Shown here piece after piece: positions 1-11,041 of a DNA stretch of 64,000 bases (positions are counted from its first letter, which is position 1; each line of letters opens with the position of its first letter). The notes under the pieces are model-generated. The model saw only the letters and a list, made by a program, of their open reading frames with translations, did no database searches and had not been told where the DNA came from. Origin of the DNA: Mytilus trossulus. Its lineage: Eukaryota; Mollusca; Bivalvia; Mytilida; Mytilidae. The stretch spans positions 63,991,436-64,055,435 of the forward strand of contig NC_086381.1 of the NCBI RefSeq assembly GCF_036588685.1. The letters run 5' to 3'. A program made the translations under genes and the position numbers.

Positions 1-2
1 AA

Positions 3-827
3 GACAGACAGGCTCAAATATTGGTAACTGAGGAAAACCAATCTGTAAACAATATACAATTAAATTTTAAGCGGAAACTAAAACCTTCATGTGTTAACAC
101 GAGGGGATGTTGTATGACGGAATATGGTGGGTATCTTTTTACGGATTACCATAACCATCAAGAGAAACTTGTGGGATTGAACTCATCTGGAAAAACTGAA
201 TATACCATCAAGCTTGCAGAGTCATACAGTGCCTTCGATTTAGCATGTATAGACGACAACACAGTAGCTGTTAGTACTGGATATTCCTATGGAACGACCG
301 GTATAATGATTATTGATTTGACCACCCGAAAAGTGAAAAGATTCGTTGAATTACCTGGTATACCTTTTGGCATTACTTTTGATGGTGGATCATTGATTTG
401 CTGCTGTGAAGGTTATGACATGCGTGAAATATCATGTACAGACTTTAGCTGTACTATCCTTCCTAACACGTTCACGTCAACGAGTTCGTACGTTGCAACC
501 CAAGGTGAAATGATTGTCTATACTTTTCCTTATAAAAATAAAGTATCTTGTTTAAACATGAGAAAACTAGTTTGGGAGTTCAAGAATGATGCTTTAAAGA
601 ACCCAGGAGGTATTACCTTGGACGATAAAGGGAAGGTTTTCGTCGTCGGGATAGATTCAAAAAATATTTTTGTGATTTCTCCCAATGGAAAACAATATAA
701 ACAGATACAAATCACTGAATATGATCTCACTAAACCAAGGGCGATATTTTTTGACAAAAAAAAGAAGCAGATATTAGTCGCAAACGAAAACAGTTTCGCT
801 TATCTTTTTGACATTTTATATTGTTAG
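3..827 (+). CDS. B-box/NHL (TRIM-like) protein, C-terminal part, cut by window edge
   Basis: The frame is open from the first bases of the window, so the 5' part lies outside. The visible 274 or so residues begin in the linker after the coiled coil (VTEENQSVNN) and continue as a beta-propeller of NHL type. The propeller contains blades with CIDDNTVAV, GIMIIDLTTRKVKRF, PFGITFDGGSLICC, NPGGITLDDKGKVFVV and ISPNGKQYKQIQ, and it ends in FDILYC and TAG. The linker and first blade match the copy at 32,982-33,915 closely, and the whole matches 5368-6291. The family normally has B-boxes, a coiled coil and then this propeller, which binds RNA or protein ligands. The frame is intact here, so this may be a working gene. 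Its N-terminus cannot be judged. Confidence 0.85.
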   Translation, partial: DRQAQILVTEENQSVNNIQLNFKRKLKPSCVNTRGCCMTEYGGYLFTDYHNHQEKLVGLNSSGKTEYTIKLAESYSAFDLACIDDNTVAVSTGYSYGTTGIMIIDLTTRKVKRFVELPGIPFGITFDGGSLICCCEGYDMREISCTDFSCTILPNTFTSTSSYVATQGEMIVYTFPYKNKVSCLNMRKLVWEFKNDALKNPGGITLDDKGKVFVVGIDSKNIFVISPNGKQYKQIQITEYDLTKPRAIFFDKKKKQILVANENSFAYLFDILYC

Positions 828-2929
828 ATTAAGTTACATATAACTGATGTTGCTTAAAAACAAATGATCACGATGGAGCACAAAAGGAATTGACGTATGT
901 TTATTTTTCCAGTTTTTTAGACTTTCGAATTTTGATAACATTCTGATTTCTAAGCAACATCATGCACTGAGTTAGTATTAAGAAAAGGTTATGGGAAGAA
1001 AAACATGTTTCAACACCAATGAGAACAGTTGCTTGATCCATGGAGCTCTTATATTTTTATATCTGTTAAATGTCGATTCAATTAAAACATCTTTACAATT
1101 TTATCATAGATTTCTTATTTAGTATGTACTTAGTTTTACATGTATCACTAAATCTATGACTTGGTACAGTTTATATCAATGTATGAGACCTCTGTACTCT
1201 TATCAGTGTTATTATTCATTTTTACGATATTGGTAGATGAAAGTAAAAGTTATTATTCATTTATCAAATCATCACCCAATAAATTAGACATTCAATTTCA
1301 TTTCGATGTTAGTCAAAGCTACGATTCGAAAACGATATCTTTCTCGAATAGTATTCTGGTTTGTTTACAATATTTGCTAACTTACGTTTAATATATACAG
1401 GATTTTAAGCAGATTGGTAAGCTTTCACAGATGAGTAAATTTGAAAACTTTAAGTTCAATTAACAAGAAAATGAGGAGATTAGAAGAACGGTTTGATTTG
1501 ACATTTGTACAACTTTATCTCAGTGAAAAGATTTATTCAAAATGTGTTGAACACATGGATATGTATGGATGCGCAATTCATTAAGACTGGCGGTATTTGC
1601 TACTTTCTTCTCAATTCCTCTACCAATATCGTAAAAATAGACATGGTTGATTACTCGTACAGAAACTGAGACATTTTCACATGTGCCCCTTAAGTTTTGG
1701 AATATGAAGTTGGATTTATTTTGTAAATTAAGCATACCCTAAAAGGTTTTCGTAGCATTGATTTGCGAGGTATAAAAATCCTATTTTTCACACGTTCAAT
1801 TCTTTGAAAATTTAATCTGTTGTATTCATTTAATAACTCCATAGTTTTTACACTTTTATTCTATGGTCCACAGCTCTGTTAGTCAGCACAAATGGTTAAG
1901 CCCAGTCATTTGTTATATATTCATGCATGTCCAATATCACTTGATGGATATTGTCTATTTACGTACAGTTTTTGCAATATTTTTAATTTGAGGCGAATTG
2001 GGGATACTGACCAATATACTTTATGTTTGAAAGTCAGAAGGTGAGCTTCAATAGAAACAACTGACTGGTTTAAATGCGTCAACAATGACAAACGGGGATC
2101 ATTATTTTAAGTACAGTTACAGTTACATTTATCATTTAGTTGTATATGATTTCCAAATATGTGTTCAATGTTTTATTGCAGGGAAGCAGTTGCTTAACCA
2201 TAAGCTGTAAAAAGCTGGGTTTTTTTTTTTAAATAAACAGCGAGAAATAATAGACTAATTGCATGCTTTGGGAGGGCACACAATAAATTGAGTATTTTGG
2301 TTGTAGTTCTATTTTGGTTAATTTGCTAAAAAAAACCATGGATTTTTATTCGCACATTTCATAAATATACAAGGCTATTACTAATTAGACGCCATTATTG
2401 GATTGGTAACAAGAATATCAAAACTCCTTGTAATCCTTTATCTTTAATTGATTAACATATACTGCTAGATATAAGGAGTAGAATTAAAATTCTTGATAGT
2501 CAAAAGTTAAATCACAAAAATACTCGAGACCGAGGAAAATTCAAAAAGGAAAGCTCCTAGTTAAACATTTATTAAATGGCAAAATCAAACAAATGGATAA
2601 CAACTGTTGTACAGACATTGTCTTATGTAGAAAATGATGGATTAAACTTGTTTTAATTAAAATTGACTGCAGTAGAGATTATCTAAATTTATTTCATATG
2701 ATATTTGTACAAAACAAATAACCTTTTTAAAAATGAATCTCATGTAAGAGATTTTGTTTCAAACATTCTTTTAACTTTGAACCACAGTATACGGATTATT
2801 TTTTTTTTTTATATATGAATATTTAGATATAAAAAAGGTTTAAAAAGTCGCTACGGAACTATGAAATGTCTAGGTTATATGTATGTTAAACTATTTACAA
2901 ATTTGAAAAAAAAACTTTGAAACTATAAA
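828..2929. other. Gene-free AT-rich spacer
   Basis: Only short chance ORFs are present. I saw no domain, RNA gene or recognisable dispersed repeat. This spacer separates the first B-box/NHL copy from the duplicated 5' flank of the second. Confidence 0.5.
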
Positions 2930-4300
2930 TACAAAAGAGTAATGTCAAATCTGAATAATGTCCCAGTTAGATAAACTTTAGGTAAAATAAACTACTTCTA
3001 TAAAAAAAAAGAATACTATCAATTTAAAATGGCACAGAAAAAGAGCGATAACTCATTTTGATTTTTTTCGGACATCATTATGTAAACAACGCCTCGATAA
3101 CAACATACTTCCGTGTTGCATGTTGGAGATTTGTTTCTTTTTTAATTACACATGTTACATTTCACATCTTTTATGAGATTAATTATACAAACCTTTTGAT
3201 TATTATTGGTGTTTTCAAACAGACCAAGCTGAAATAGGTCATAAAACACAAAATTAAATCCTTGTCTTTCTGATTTCTAACTTAATTACCCTTTTATCCA
3301 TATAAGAAATATAAATATCACGTGTCATGCAAAATGCCAGCAGTCTCACATTCCTACTACTTTTGGATAACTTTCTGTCACTGATGGTACTCTTTTTGAT
3401 ACGATATACTATAAAATACCGAAGACAGATAAAAGGAATTACCAAGTTGAACAGTACAGTAGACAACATCACAATTGCGTACTTATCAGTCGACAGAAGC
3501 TAACCACACATTTATTGTAAGGTTTCCCGAATTGGTAAAGGCTATTCTAGACACACACAAAAAAATGCACGGCAAAACAAGAAATGAACGTGTGTGACTA
3601 TCCCTTCCACATGTCTTTGTAATCTGAAGAACAAAGATTAACGTTCTGTCTTACTATTTGGCAAACCAAAACACTATAATAGATAGGCTGAAGTATGAAA
3701 TGTCAAGAACAATCACCTGTTTCAAATTATTTACATAAAGGAGTAGGTTCCAAAATGGCCCCTGATTTAGCGTAAATTTCAATTTAGGATTTATTGACCA
3801 ATAGCACTAGAAATTATACCTAATACAATGACTAGATAGAAAATAAACAATTTTGTTGAAAATTTTTGTTCCTGCGTTTTATGTTGACGTCACAAGTTGT
3901 ACTCATATTGATTTAACATGAAAAAATCAATAAAAATGGCTAAATTTCCATAGATTATTGGACAGGAAACATAGAGCGCAGGTCTCGTTTAAGTTACATG
4001 CTACTAAATATTCGTATAAAAATAAACAAAAAAAATGACGCTTTATACATTTCCTGCATCCAAAGCGCTTGCGGTATTTACTGTCATCAGCAACGCCAAA
4101 AGCGGATCATATTGTCTCATTGGCACCCACACCACATCTTCCTATACATATGTATAAGAACCGACCGAAATTGTGAAAAGCTACATAGCCAAAACCATTC
4201 TTAAAACAATTGTCAATCTATCAAAGGACAACTTTGCCTGAAGGAGTCGAATTCGAACAGTCTGATATCAAGAACGAAAGAAACATTGTGTTGATACATT
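2930..4300 (+). promoter_or_regulatory. Duplicated 5' flank of the B-box/NHL gene (copy A)
   Basis: This non-coding stretch upstream of the gene at 4582 has a clear counterpart at 23,850-26,305. Shared blocks include AAAGAGCGATAACTCAT, CATACTTCCGTGTTGCATGT, TATCACGTGTC, CAGTCGACA and CAGGTCTCGTTT in the same order. A further block near 4150-4290 (AAGCTACAT, CAACTTTGCCTGA) matches 32,565-32,680. It probably contains the promoter and an untranslated first exon, but no TATA box or exon border can be fixed from sequence alone. The duplication implies copying at the DNA level, not retroposition. Confidence 0.6.
4105..4150 (+). repeat. Fragment of the TTGTCTCATTGGCA dispersed repeat (family A)
   Basis: ATTGTCTCATTGGCACCCAC followed by a CCACATCTTCC end. 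This 3' tail of the commonest repeat in the window is inserted within the copy A flank and is absent from the matching flank at 26.2 kb. Confidence 0.8.
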
Positions 4301-4555
4301 CATTATTTGCAATGTTCATTTTCATTTTAATTATTTATTTCAAATATATATGCATACAAATGCTAAAGAAAAAACATAATAAAATATAAATATTTAATCC
4401 ATCGAATAAAAGTTTTGCCTTATTAAATTTCTGAGTGGTCAGCAAAACATTTGAAAGACTTTTTATGAACATGTTAGCCTAAAAACCATCGCTATATATT
4501 TAAGATTTTGAATAATAACAGGAAACAAAACCAAAAAATGAGCATATTAATTTTT

Positions 4556-4581
4556 GTTTTTATATTTTTTACCAGTGACCA
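4556..4581 (+). promoter_or_regulatory. Probable 3' splice site just before the start codon
   Basis: A T-rich tract ends in CCAG at 4572-4575, followed by TGACCAATGGCTAC. The same tract, CCAG, spacing and start context recur at 32,960-32,984 in the third copy. Such conservation outside the coding frame fits an acceptor that joins a 5'-untranslated exon to the coding exon. Confidence 0.55.
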
Positions 4582-5367
4582 ATGGCTACAAATACATCAT
4601 TGTGTGCTATATGTAATCTACGACATCTTACCACATCGTCCACACACTGGTGTCCAGAATGTGAGGAAGCACTTTGCGTTGAATGTAAAGAACATCACAT
4701 TATATCGAAAGCTTCCCGGGGTCACAACGTCATCCCTATATCAGAATACAATAGTTTACCTCCGTTCATCGCCAGCATCAACATATTCTGTACTTATCAC
4801 AATGAGAAGTACACACAATACTGTGTAAAGCACGAGGTTCCTATTTGTTACAAATGTATCAAAGAACATGGACACTGCGATGAACTAACAATTATTGAAG
4901 ATGTTGCACTGGGCATGAAATCATCCAAAGTGTTCAGAGAAATGGAACAAAGTGTAAACGATATAATGGTTAATATCAACCGAATCCGAAGTGACAGGGA
5001 GTCCAATTTGAAAATCTTGAAAGTGAAAAAGACACAAATCTTCGAAGTTGTAAGTCGCTTTAAAGAAACAATTACACGGTACCTCGATAGGTTGCAAGAA
5101 GATTTCATGACCGAACTTGACAAAGTAGAAGCGGAATGTTGCGATAAGATCGAATCAATCGTTTCCTCACTCAATGCTCAATATGAAGAGATGATTCAGT
5201 GCAACGCAGAAATCGAAAACATAAAGAAGTATGTCTCCGATATACAATCATTTCTTGGTGTGAAAAAAATCCAGAAGAACATCACTCAAAATGAGCAGTT
5301 GATTCAGTCAATGGTTCAAAATAAACTTGTAGAAAAAGTCAGCTTGGATTTTACCTTCGATACTTAA
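4582..5367 (+). CDS. B-box/coiled-coil part of a TRIM-like gene, ended by in-frame TAA
   Basis: 261 residues. The first B-box has ligands C8, C11, C24, C27, C32, C35, H38 and H48. A second B-box has C70, H73, C81, H84, C89, C92, H96 and H98. A charged helical stretch (about 105-245) is the coiled coil. There is no RING finger, so it would not be a typical ubiquitin ligase. The start is fixed by the acceptor-like site 7 bases upstream and by the identical start (MATNTSLCAIC) in the third copy. The TAA at 5365-5367 falls inside the linker: copy three reads IDA-K-IQDF where this copy reads FDT-stop-MLDF. The NHL half continues in the same frame directly after. Either a nonsense allele or pseudogene, or a gene that now makes a short B-box protein. 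Confidence 0.85.
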   Translation: MATNTSLCAICNLRHLTTSSTHWCPECEEALCVECKEHHIISKASRGHNVIPISEYNSLPPFIASINIFCTYHNEKYTQYCVKHEVPICYKCIKEHGHCDELTIIEDVALGMKSSKVFREMEQSVNDIMVNINRIRSDRESNLKILKVKKTQIFEVVSRFKETITRYLDRLQEDFMTELDKVEAECCDKIESIVSSLNAQYEEMIQCNAEIENIKKYVSDIQSFLGVKKIQKNITQNEQLIQSMVQNKLVEKVSLDFTFDT

Positions 5368-6291
5368 ATGTTGGATTTTATGACTGATGATGGAAAGTTC
5401 GGTTCCATTAAAGTGCAAAGCTGTCCATTTGATAGCATTAAGTTAGTGAGCAGGAAAGACCCACAAGCTCAGGAACCGGAATCAGTAAACAATATAAAAT
5501 TCAATTTTAAGCGGGAACTACAAACTTCTTGTGTTTCGACCAGTGGATGTTCTACTACAAAAGATAGATATCTTTTTACTGACAGCAATGAATATGGACA
5601 GAAACTTGTAGCCATAGACTTATATGGTGAGACTGAATATATCCTCAAACTTAATCATCCTCATGGTGCATACGATTTAACATGTATAGACGACAACACA
5701 GTAGCTGTTACCACTGGATATTTATTTCGAAATACTGGTATTTTGATTATTGATTTGACGACCAGAAAAATAAAAAGGTTTATTGAATTATCTGATTCAC
5801 CCTATGGCATAACTTTTGATGGAAAATCATTAATTTGCTGTTCTAACAGAAATTGTATCCATATAATATCTTGTACAGACTTTAGCTATACCAATATTCC
5901 GAGCACGTGCATGCCTCCAAACTCGTACATTACTACCCATGGTGACAATATTTTTTGCTCCGTACCCGAAACACATAAAGTAGTAGTATATTGTTTAAAA
6001 AGTGGAAAGGTAGTTTGGGAATTCATTAATGAAAAGATGCTAAACTGCCCAGGAGGAATTACTGTAGACGATAAAGGAAATGTTTTTGTCGTTGATTTTC
6101 TGTCTAAAAGTATCCTAGTGATTTCACCTGATGGAAAACAATACAAACAGATACAAACCAGGGAATATGGTCTCACTCAACCTATGACAATTTTTTATGA
6201 CAAAATTAGGAAGCAATTGTTAGTCTCAAACTATGACGATTTTGCACATGTTTACGACATTTCATATTTGTATTTTTTTATTTATAACTGA
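5368..6291 (+). CDS. NHL-propeller half of the same gene, in frame after the stop
   Basis: 307 codons with no further break. The first 45 residues are the linker (LDFMTDDGKFGSIKV..) and match copy three residue by residue. The rest is the NHL beta-propeller, with CIDDNTVAVTTGY, GILIIDLTTRKIKRF, CPGGITVDDKGNVFVVD and ISPDGKQYKQIQ. The ATG at 5368 directly abuts the TAA, so the string reads TAAATG. Independent translation would need reinitiation or an alternative promoter. The C-terminus (YLYFFIYN) is longer than in the copy ending at 827. Absence of other lesions suggests the stop is recent, or that this half is still under selection. Confidence 0.75.
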   Translation: MLDFMTDDGKFGSIKVQSCPFDSIKLVSRKDPQAQEPESVNNIKFNFKRELQTSCVSTSGCSTTKDRYLFTDSNEYGQKLVAIDLYGETEYILKLNHPHGAYDLTCIDDNTVAVTTGYLFRNTGILIIDLTTRKIKRFIELSDSPYGITFDGKSLICCSNRNCIHIISCTDFSYTNIPSTCMPPNSYITTHGDNIFCSVPETHKVVVYCLKSGKVVWEFINEKMLNCPGGITVDDKGNVFVVDFLSKSILVISPDGKQYKQIQTREYGLTQPMTIFYDKIRKQLLVSNYDDFAHVYDISYLYFFIYN

Positions 6292-7655
6292 TGATCTTCA
6301 TGCGTTATAGAAATTAACGTTTTACATGTTCACGAATATCTTTCTTGTTGTCATGCATCATTTCGATGTTGGAATACAACTTGTATTTCGTATTTCGTAT
6401 TGTGCGCGTTGCAGGACATATTTGATATTTCGAATTGTGTGCATGAAAGTTTTGTTTTTGTTTTGATAAAACTCGTCTGATCTGCTAAAATATAAGCCTG
6501 GCCTTTTAGTGAGTTTTTTCGCCCAACAATGCTCTCGTTTAGAGCAGTTAGTGTCAAAATGGGAAATGTCGTTAGTATTGCTATAATATCAATCACATTT
6601 TAATCAAATATGTCAGAATATAATTGGAAACCAATCTCTGAATAAAGGCAACAGTAGTATATCGCTAATCGAAATTCATAAATCTATAGTATGTATAGAG
6701 AAAAAAAACCAAAGCCGAGTTACAAACTTAAACTGATGGAAACGCATCAAATATAAGATAACTACGCCACAACAGAAACACAACATTAAAATATAACACA
6801 CACTAAAACGAACTATAATTTAACAATGTAGGATTTAGTAGATTAGATCATTTTAAATCCGATAGGACAAAAATTGTACTGATTGGGATAAGCAATATGT
6901 AAACTACTTCTTTGATATAAAGATTATTCAACGATAAATAGATTTTTAAAATATGGGATGCGGATCCAATAAGTGCATTTATTCCGTAGTTCACTTTTTT
7001 ATCTATACATATTTAAAAAGCTGTAAGAGACCTTTACACAGAATCAACGATTGCTTCAAAGCGACAAATGTCAGATAAGTGGACATTTAAATTTCTATAA
7101 ACTGTCAATACATGTGAACAAACATCCTTTGAAATTACAATATGATTGCTTGAGTCGTTACATGCCAAGTGAAAAAGAGAGTTAAAGATGTTTTATGAAG
7201 TAGAGTGAGATTTATCAAAAAAATGTTTTTTGTGTATCTGAATTTGTCTTTGGTAAAGCGTACGTGACATGTCTATCCTATATTCTTAATCAGAAACATG
7301 TAAACGATTACTCTAGGAATGATACTGCGCTTTATTAATTCAATATAAAAAATAAAGTAACTAATTCACATGTACGTTATTTTTTGTATTTACACACTAT
7401 GTATTATATTATTATGATTAAATAAAGCATATATAAAGTTCAAAACAAATACAAGTTTAAGAGTTGATGTATTGTTGCAATTGGACAAATGGCATTACGA
7501 AAATTTATTGAATCGTAAAAAGCTAAGTTAGTGTAAGTTTCATCTTCTGCAGAGACTGATTTATAGTATGCTTTGGTAGTAATAAGAGTTGTCTTTGTCT
7601 TAGTTTTCTAAGTCAGTGAAATCGAGGAAACAGTGACAACAGTGCACTGCATTTT
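6292..7655. other. Gene-free AT-rich spacer
   Basis: Only short chance ORFs; no domain or repeat family recognised. Confidence 0.5.
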
Positions 7656-7659
7656 TAAA

Positions 7660-9815
7660 CAAGGCCTTATATTGTTTGGGGTTACAGTCTTATTAGAAGA
7701 AAGAATGCTCGATCCTTTGTTTATTGAAAATAAAGAATTGAATTCAGCTTTAACTATAGATGAAATAAGGCGACTTGTCTCAAGAACCAAAAAACGGTAA
7801 ATCGTGTGGAATGGATAATATCCCTTATAAAGTATTGAAGACAGAAAATGTTATCGCCGTCTTATATTCTATGTTTCAACTAGTTTTCGACACAAGCATT
7901 GTGCCATCATTATGGCACCAGGCCATCATCTGTCCGATACTTAAAGACAAATCATCAGATAAACGCATTCCACTTCACTATCGAGGAATCAGTTTGTTGT
8001 CGTGTGTTTCGAAGCTGTACAGTGGATTTATAAACAATAGAGTGTCTTCATATCTGGAGGACAATGATTTACTTTCTGAGGAACAAAACGGCTTTCGTAA
8101 AAATCGTTCATGTGAGGATCACCCTTTACAGCATAATAAAAAACAATCCTAATGTTATTGCCACATTTATTGATCTAAAAAAGGCTTTTGATTTCGTAGA
8201 TCGTGATATGTTGCAGTACAAACTGTTGCTTAACAATATTGATGGGAAAATATATAACTCTATTAAAAGTTTATATGTGCAAACAACCGCAAGTATTCGA
8301 TTAACAATAAAATGTCCGATTGGTTTTTATGTAACTCTGGTGTAAAACAAGGTGATAATCTATCTCCGACATTATTTTCTGTTTTTATTGATGATCTTGT
8401 AGATGAAATCAACCAACTTGGACTTGGTATTAAAATTGGAGAATCGAAATTGTCTTTACTTTTATATGCGTACGATATTGTTTTGATGGCCGAGAATGAA
8501 TGTGATATGCAAAAGATGCTAGATAAATTACATGATTCGTGTAAAAAATGGAGAGTCTTAATTAATACAGACAGTCAAAAGTTGTACACTTCAGAGCATC
8601 ACGCAAAAAACGGAGCGAATTTCAGTTTAGAATCGGAGGGAACATCTTGCAAATTATAGACAAATATAAATACCTTGGAGTTATTTTTAACGAGAAAAAG
8701 AATATACATCGAATGCTGAAAATCTTTCTGCAGCTAGTGGAAGAGCACTCAGAGCTATTATATCGAAGATACACAGTTTAAAAGAATTTGGTATAAAGAC
8801 TTATGAAAAACTGTATGTCTCTTGTATTTACCTATACTCGACTACTGTTCTTCAGTGTGGGGTTTTAAAGACTTAAATTGTGTCGACATTGTTCAAAACA
8901 AGGCCATAAGATACTTTTTGGGAGTTCACAAGTTTGCTCCAAAGCTGGCTATCAACGGAGATGTTGGATGGTTTCCTTCAAAAGAACGTCGCTGGTGTAA
9001 TATGGTTAGATATTGGAACCGATTGATGGATATGGACAATAGTAGACTTTGTAAAAGGGTGTTCCTATGGGACTACGAATTATCTACGAACAATTTGTCA
9101 TCAAGTGTAAGAACAATAATGTCTTTAGTTGGTATGGATGATAACTTTCAACAAATGCTAAAATGTGATGTTAATAGCGTCAGAAACAATCTTATGGATA
9201 TATGTGCAACAAAATGGCATACAAACCTATCTAACTTTCCGAAAATTCGTACATATAGAACTTTTAAATCGACATATTCAACAGAAACATATTTTAAACA
9301 AAATTTAAAACGTAGAGAAAGATCGGTACTGGCCCAGTTTAGATGTGGCATTCTTCCGCTAAGATTAGAAACAGGACGTTTTGTTGGTGAGCCAGAATAC
9401 CAACGGATATGTAGAATGTGCGACTCCGGACATATTGAAAATGAGCTACACTTTCTGATTGAATGCCAATTTTACAATGGACTATGTAATCAATTATATT
9501 CTGGACTTGGTGAAACCGTATTAAATTTGAATAACAGTGAAAAGTTAAATTTATTATTGTCAGAATATCCTTGAAAAACAGCTCGATACCTAGAACATTC
9601 ATTTACAAAACGCAGACAACACTTATATTTAAATAATTAACATGTATATAAGATTCCTGATGACAATCTGAATTAATAATATAGTATCTATTTGAAGTGA
9701 CTTATAGGTCCATTGTGCCAGGTGTAATTTAATTGAAATATTTCAATATTGTACATAATTTGTTATACACAATGTCACTATAATAAACATATTTGTATTG
9801 TATTTTATTGTTATA
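7660..9815 (+). mobile_element. 5'-truncated LINE (non-LTR retrotransposon)
   Basis: The block covers a broken reverse-transcriptase ORF (next entry) and a non-coding 3' tail of about 240 bases that ends in A/T-rich sequence with AATAAA-like motifs near 9780. No endonuclease domain is visible upstream, so the 5' end is missing, as is usual for LINE copies. No target-site duplication could be fixed. Confidence 0.75.
7700..9574 (+). pseudogene. LINE reverse transcriptase, frameshifted
   Basis: The order of motifs is that of a jockey/CR1-type LINE. First comes NGKSCGMDNIPYKVLK, then FIDLKKAFDFVDRDM, then NSGVKQGDNLSPTLFSVFIDDL. The active-site motif reads YAYD where YADD is expected, so a catalytic aspartate is lost. 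Next come KYKYLGVIFNE and LDYCSSVWGF, and a C-terminal knuckle CRMCDSGHIENELHFLIEC. Reading changes frame at least near 7793 (extra A in an A run), 8115-8130, 8300, 8580 and 8825. The last 250 codons (8822-9574) are open but are only the C-terminal part. A dead copy. Confidence 0.88.
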
Positions 9816-9918
9816 TATAGTGGCAACGTTATCTTTTACACCGTTTATTCATACCTAAAATTCATGATTTTTTTGCCACTGCAAGCGTCATATTGATCTG
9901 AAGATTTTGGTCTTTTTT

Positions 9919-9942
9919 TATATATATATATATATATATATC
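9919..9942. repeat. (AT)n microsatellite
   Basis: About 11 uninterrupted AT units, located shortly after the LINE tail. Confidence 0.9.
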
Positions 9943-10184
9943 TATGATGCTTTATTTAACTAATTGCAATTCAATTATTTTTAACAATGTGTGAATAAAA
10001 TGAAGACAAACAAACATAATAGGTTAAATGACACATAAGGGTTCAGCAATAAACATTATGCTATATCCCTAATACATGTACCTAAAAAACAAAAAAGGCC
10101 AACAAAGAAAACAACATATTCTAACACTGCAAATTGACCTTTGTTTTGTTCTCGACCAAGATATTACTTGAGATGACGTGGATT

Positions 10185-10440
10185 CATCTCGACAGTACTT
10201 AACTGTACTAAACTGTACTCGACGTTGGTCTAGACTTTACTTTTAAAATAAGTCTGATTGAGTACTTGATAATCCTGGTATTGTCTAAATATGGTCTCTA
10301 CAAATGCTCGACTCATTCTTGGCTCAGTATTGGCCAGTATCGACCTGTCTGTAACCAGTCTCGACCAATCTCGACCTGTCTTTAACCACTCTCGACCAGT
10401 CTCAACCTGTCTCGACTTAGTATTATCCTTTAAATTACGT
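10185..10440 (+). repeat. CTCGAC-rich degenerate minisatellite
   Basis: Many imperfect repeats of CTCGACCAGTCT or CTCGACCTGTCT. The same word family forms the inverted ends of the element at 26,306-32,561. The ORF crossing it is a product of the repeat and not a gene. Confidence 0.75.
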
Positions 10441-11040
10441 CCGGACTCGTCTGAATCAGCTCATCTAACTCAATTGTTTGATGATATTACAGAATTCTAT
10501 GTTTTTTGTAGTTTGGATCATTGCTGTCAAGTTAAAGCATTTAATTACTAGATAAAAAAGGTAAAATTTTCAATTCTAATTAAACTAAGCTGTTACTATT
10601 TCTATAACTTGGATTTTATTAAAATTTTAAAGCTATCGCAATATACATTGATCTTACATAATGCAAGGTTGATTTGTTTATTGCCGCCACATTTAAGGAT
10701 TTATTATAATAGGTCAAGTAATATTCAATTCGACCGCCGTCAGAAATCACATTAAATTCATGTTATTTTGGATTTTCATAAAACTATACAACTATCTCAA
10801 ATATATATATTCATCTTACAACATGCCAGGTTGTTAGGTAGTTTGGTTTATTGCTGACAAACGAAATGAATTATAAATAAGTAAAAAAGCTTGAATTGTC
10901 AGTTCTCAATAAAATCAGATACATGTAATCACCTTTAAAAATTTCTTTAATTTTTGGCAAATCAAAATGGATTTTCATAAAACTCTACAGCTATGTTGGT
11001 ATAAATAACTTTGACAATTTCGGAATTAACAAACGTTCTG
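10441..11040. other. Gene-free stretch
   Basis: AT-rich and without coding. It contains two loosely similar blocks (10,660-10,760 and 10,820-10,870) with TTGTTTATTGCCG / TTGGTTTATTGCTG. Confidence 0.4.
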
Positions 11041-11041
11041 A

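Noticed and set aside
4508-4828. 106-codon ORF overlapping the B-box start
   Set aside because: It is an out-of-frame shadow; the frame from 4582 has the zinc ligands and the paralogues.
8822-9574. 250-codon ORF as a free-standing gene
   Set aside because: It is the C-terminal part of the LINE polyprotein, continuous with upstream reverse-transcriptase motifs in other frames.
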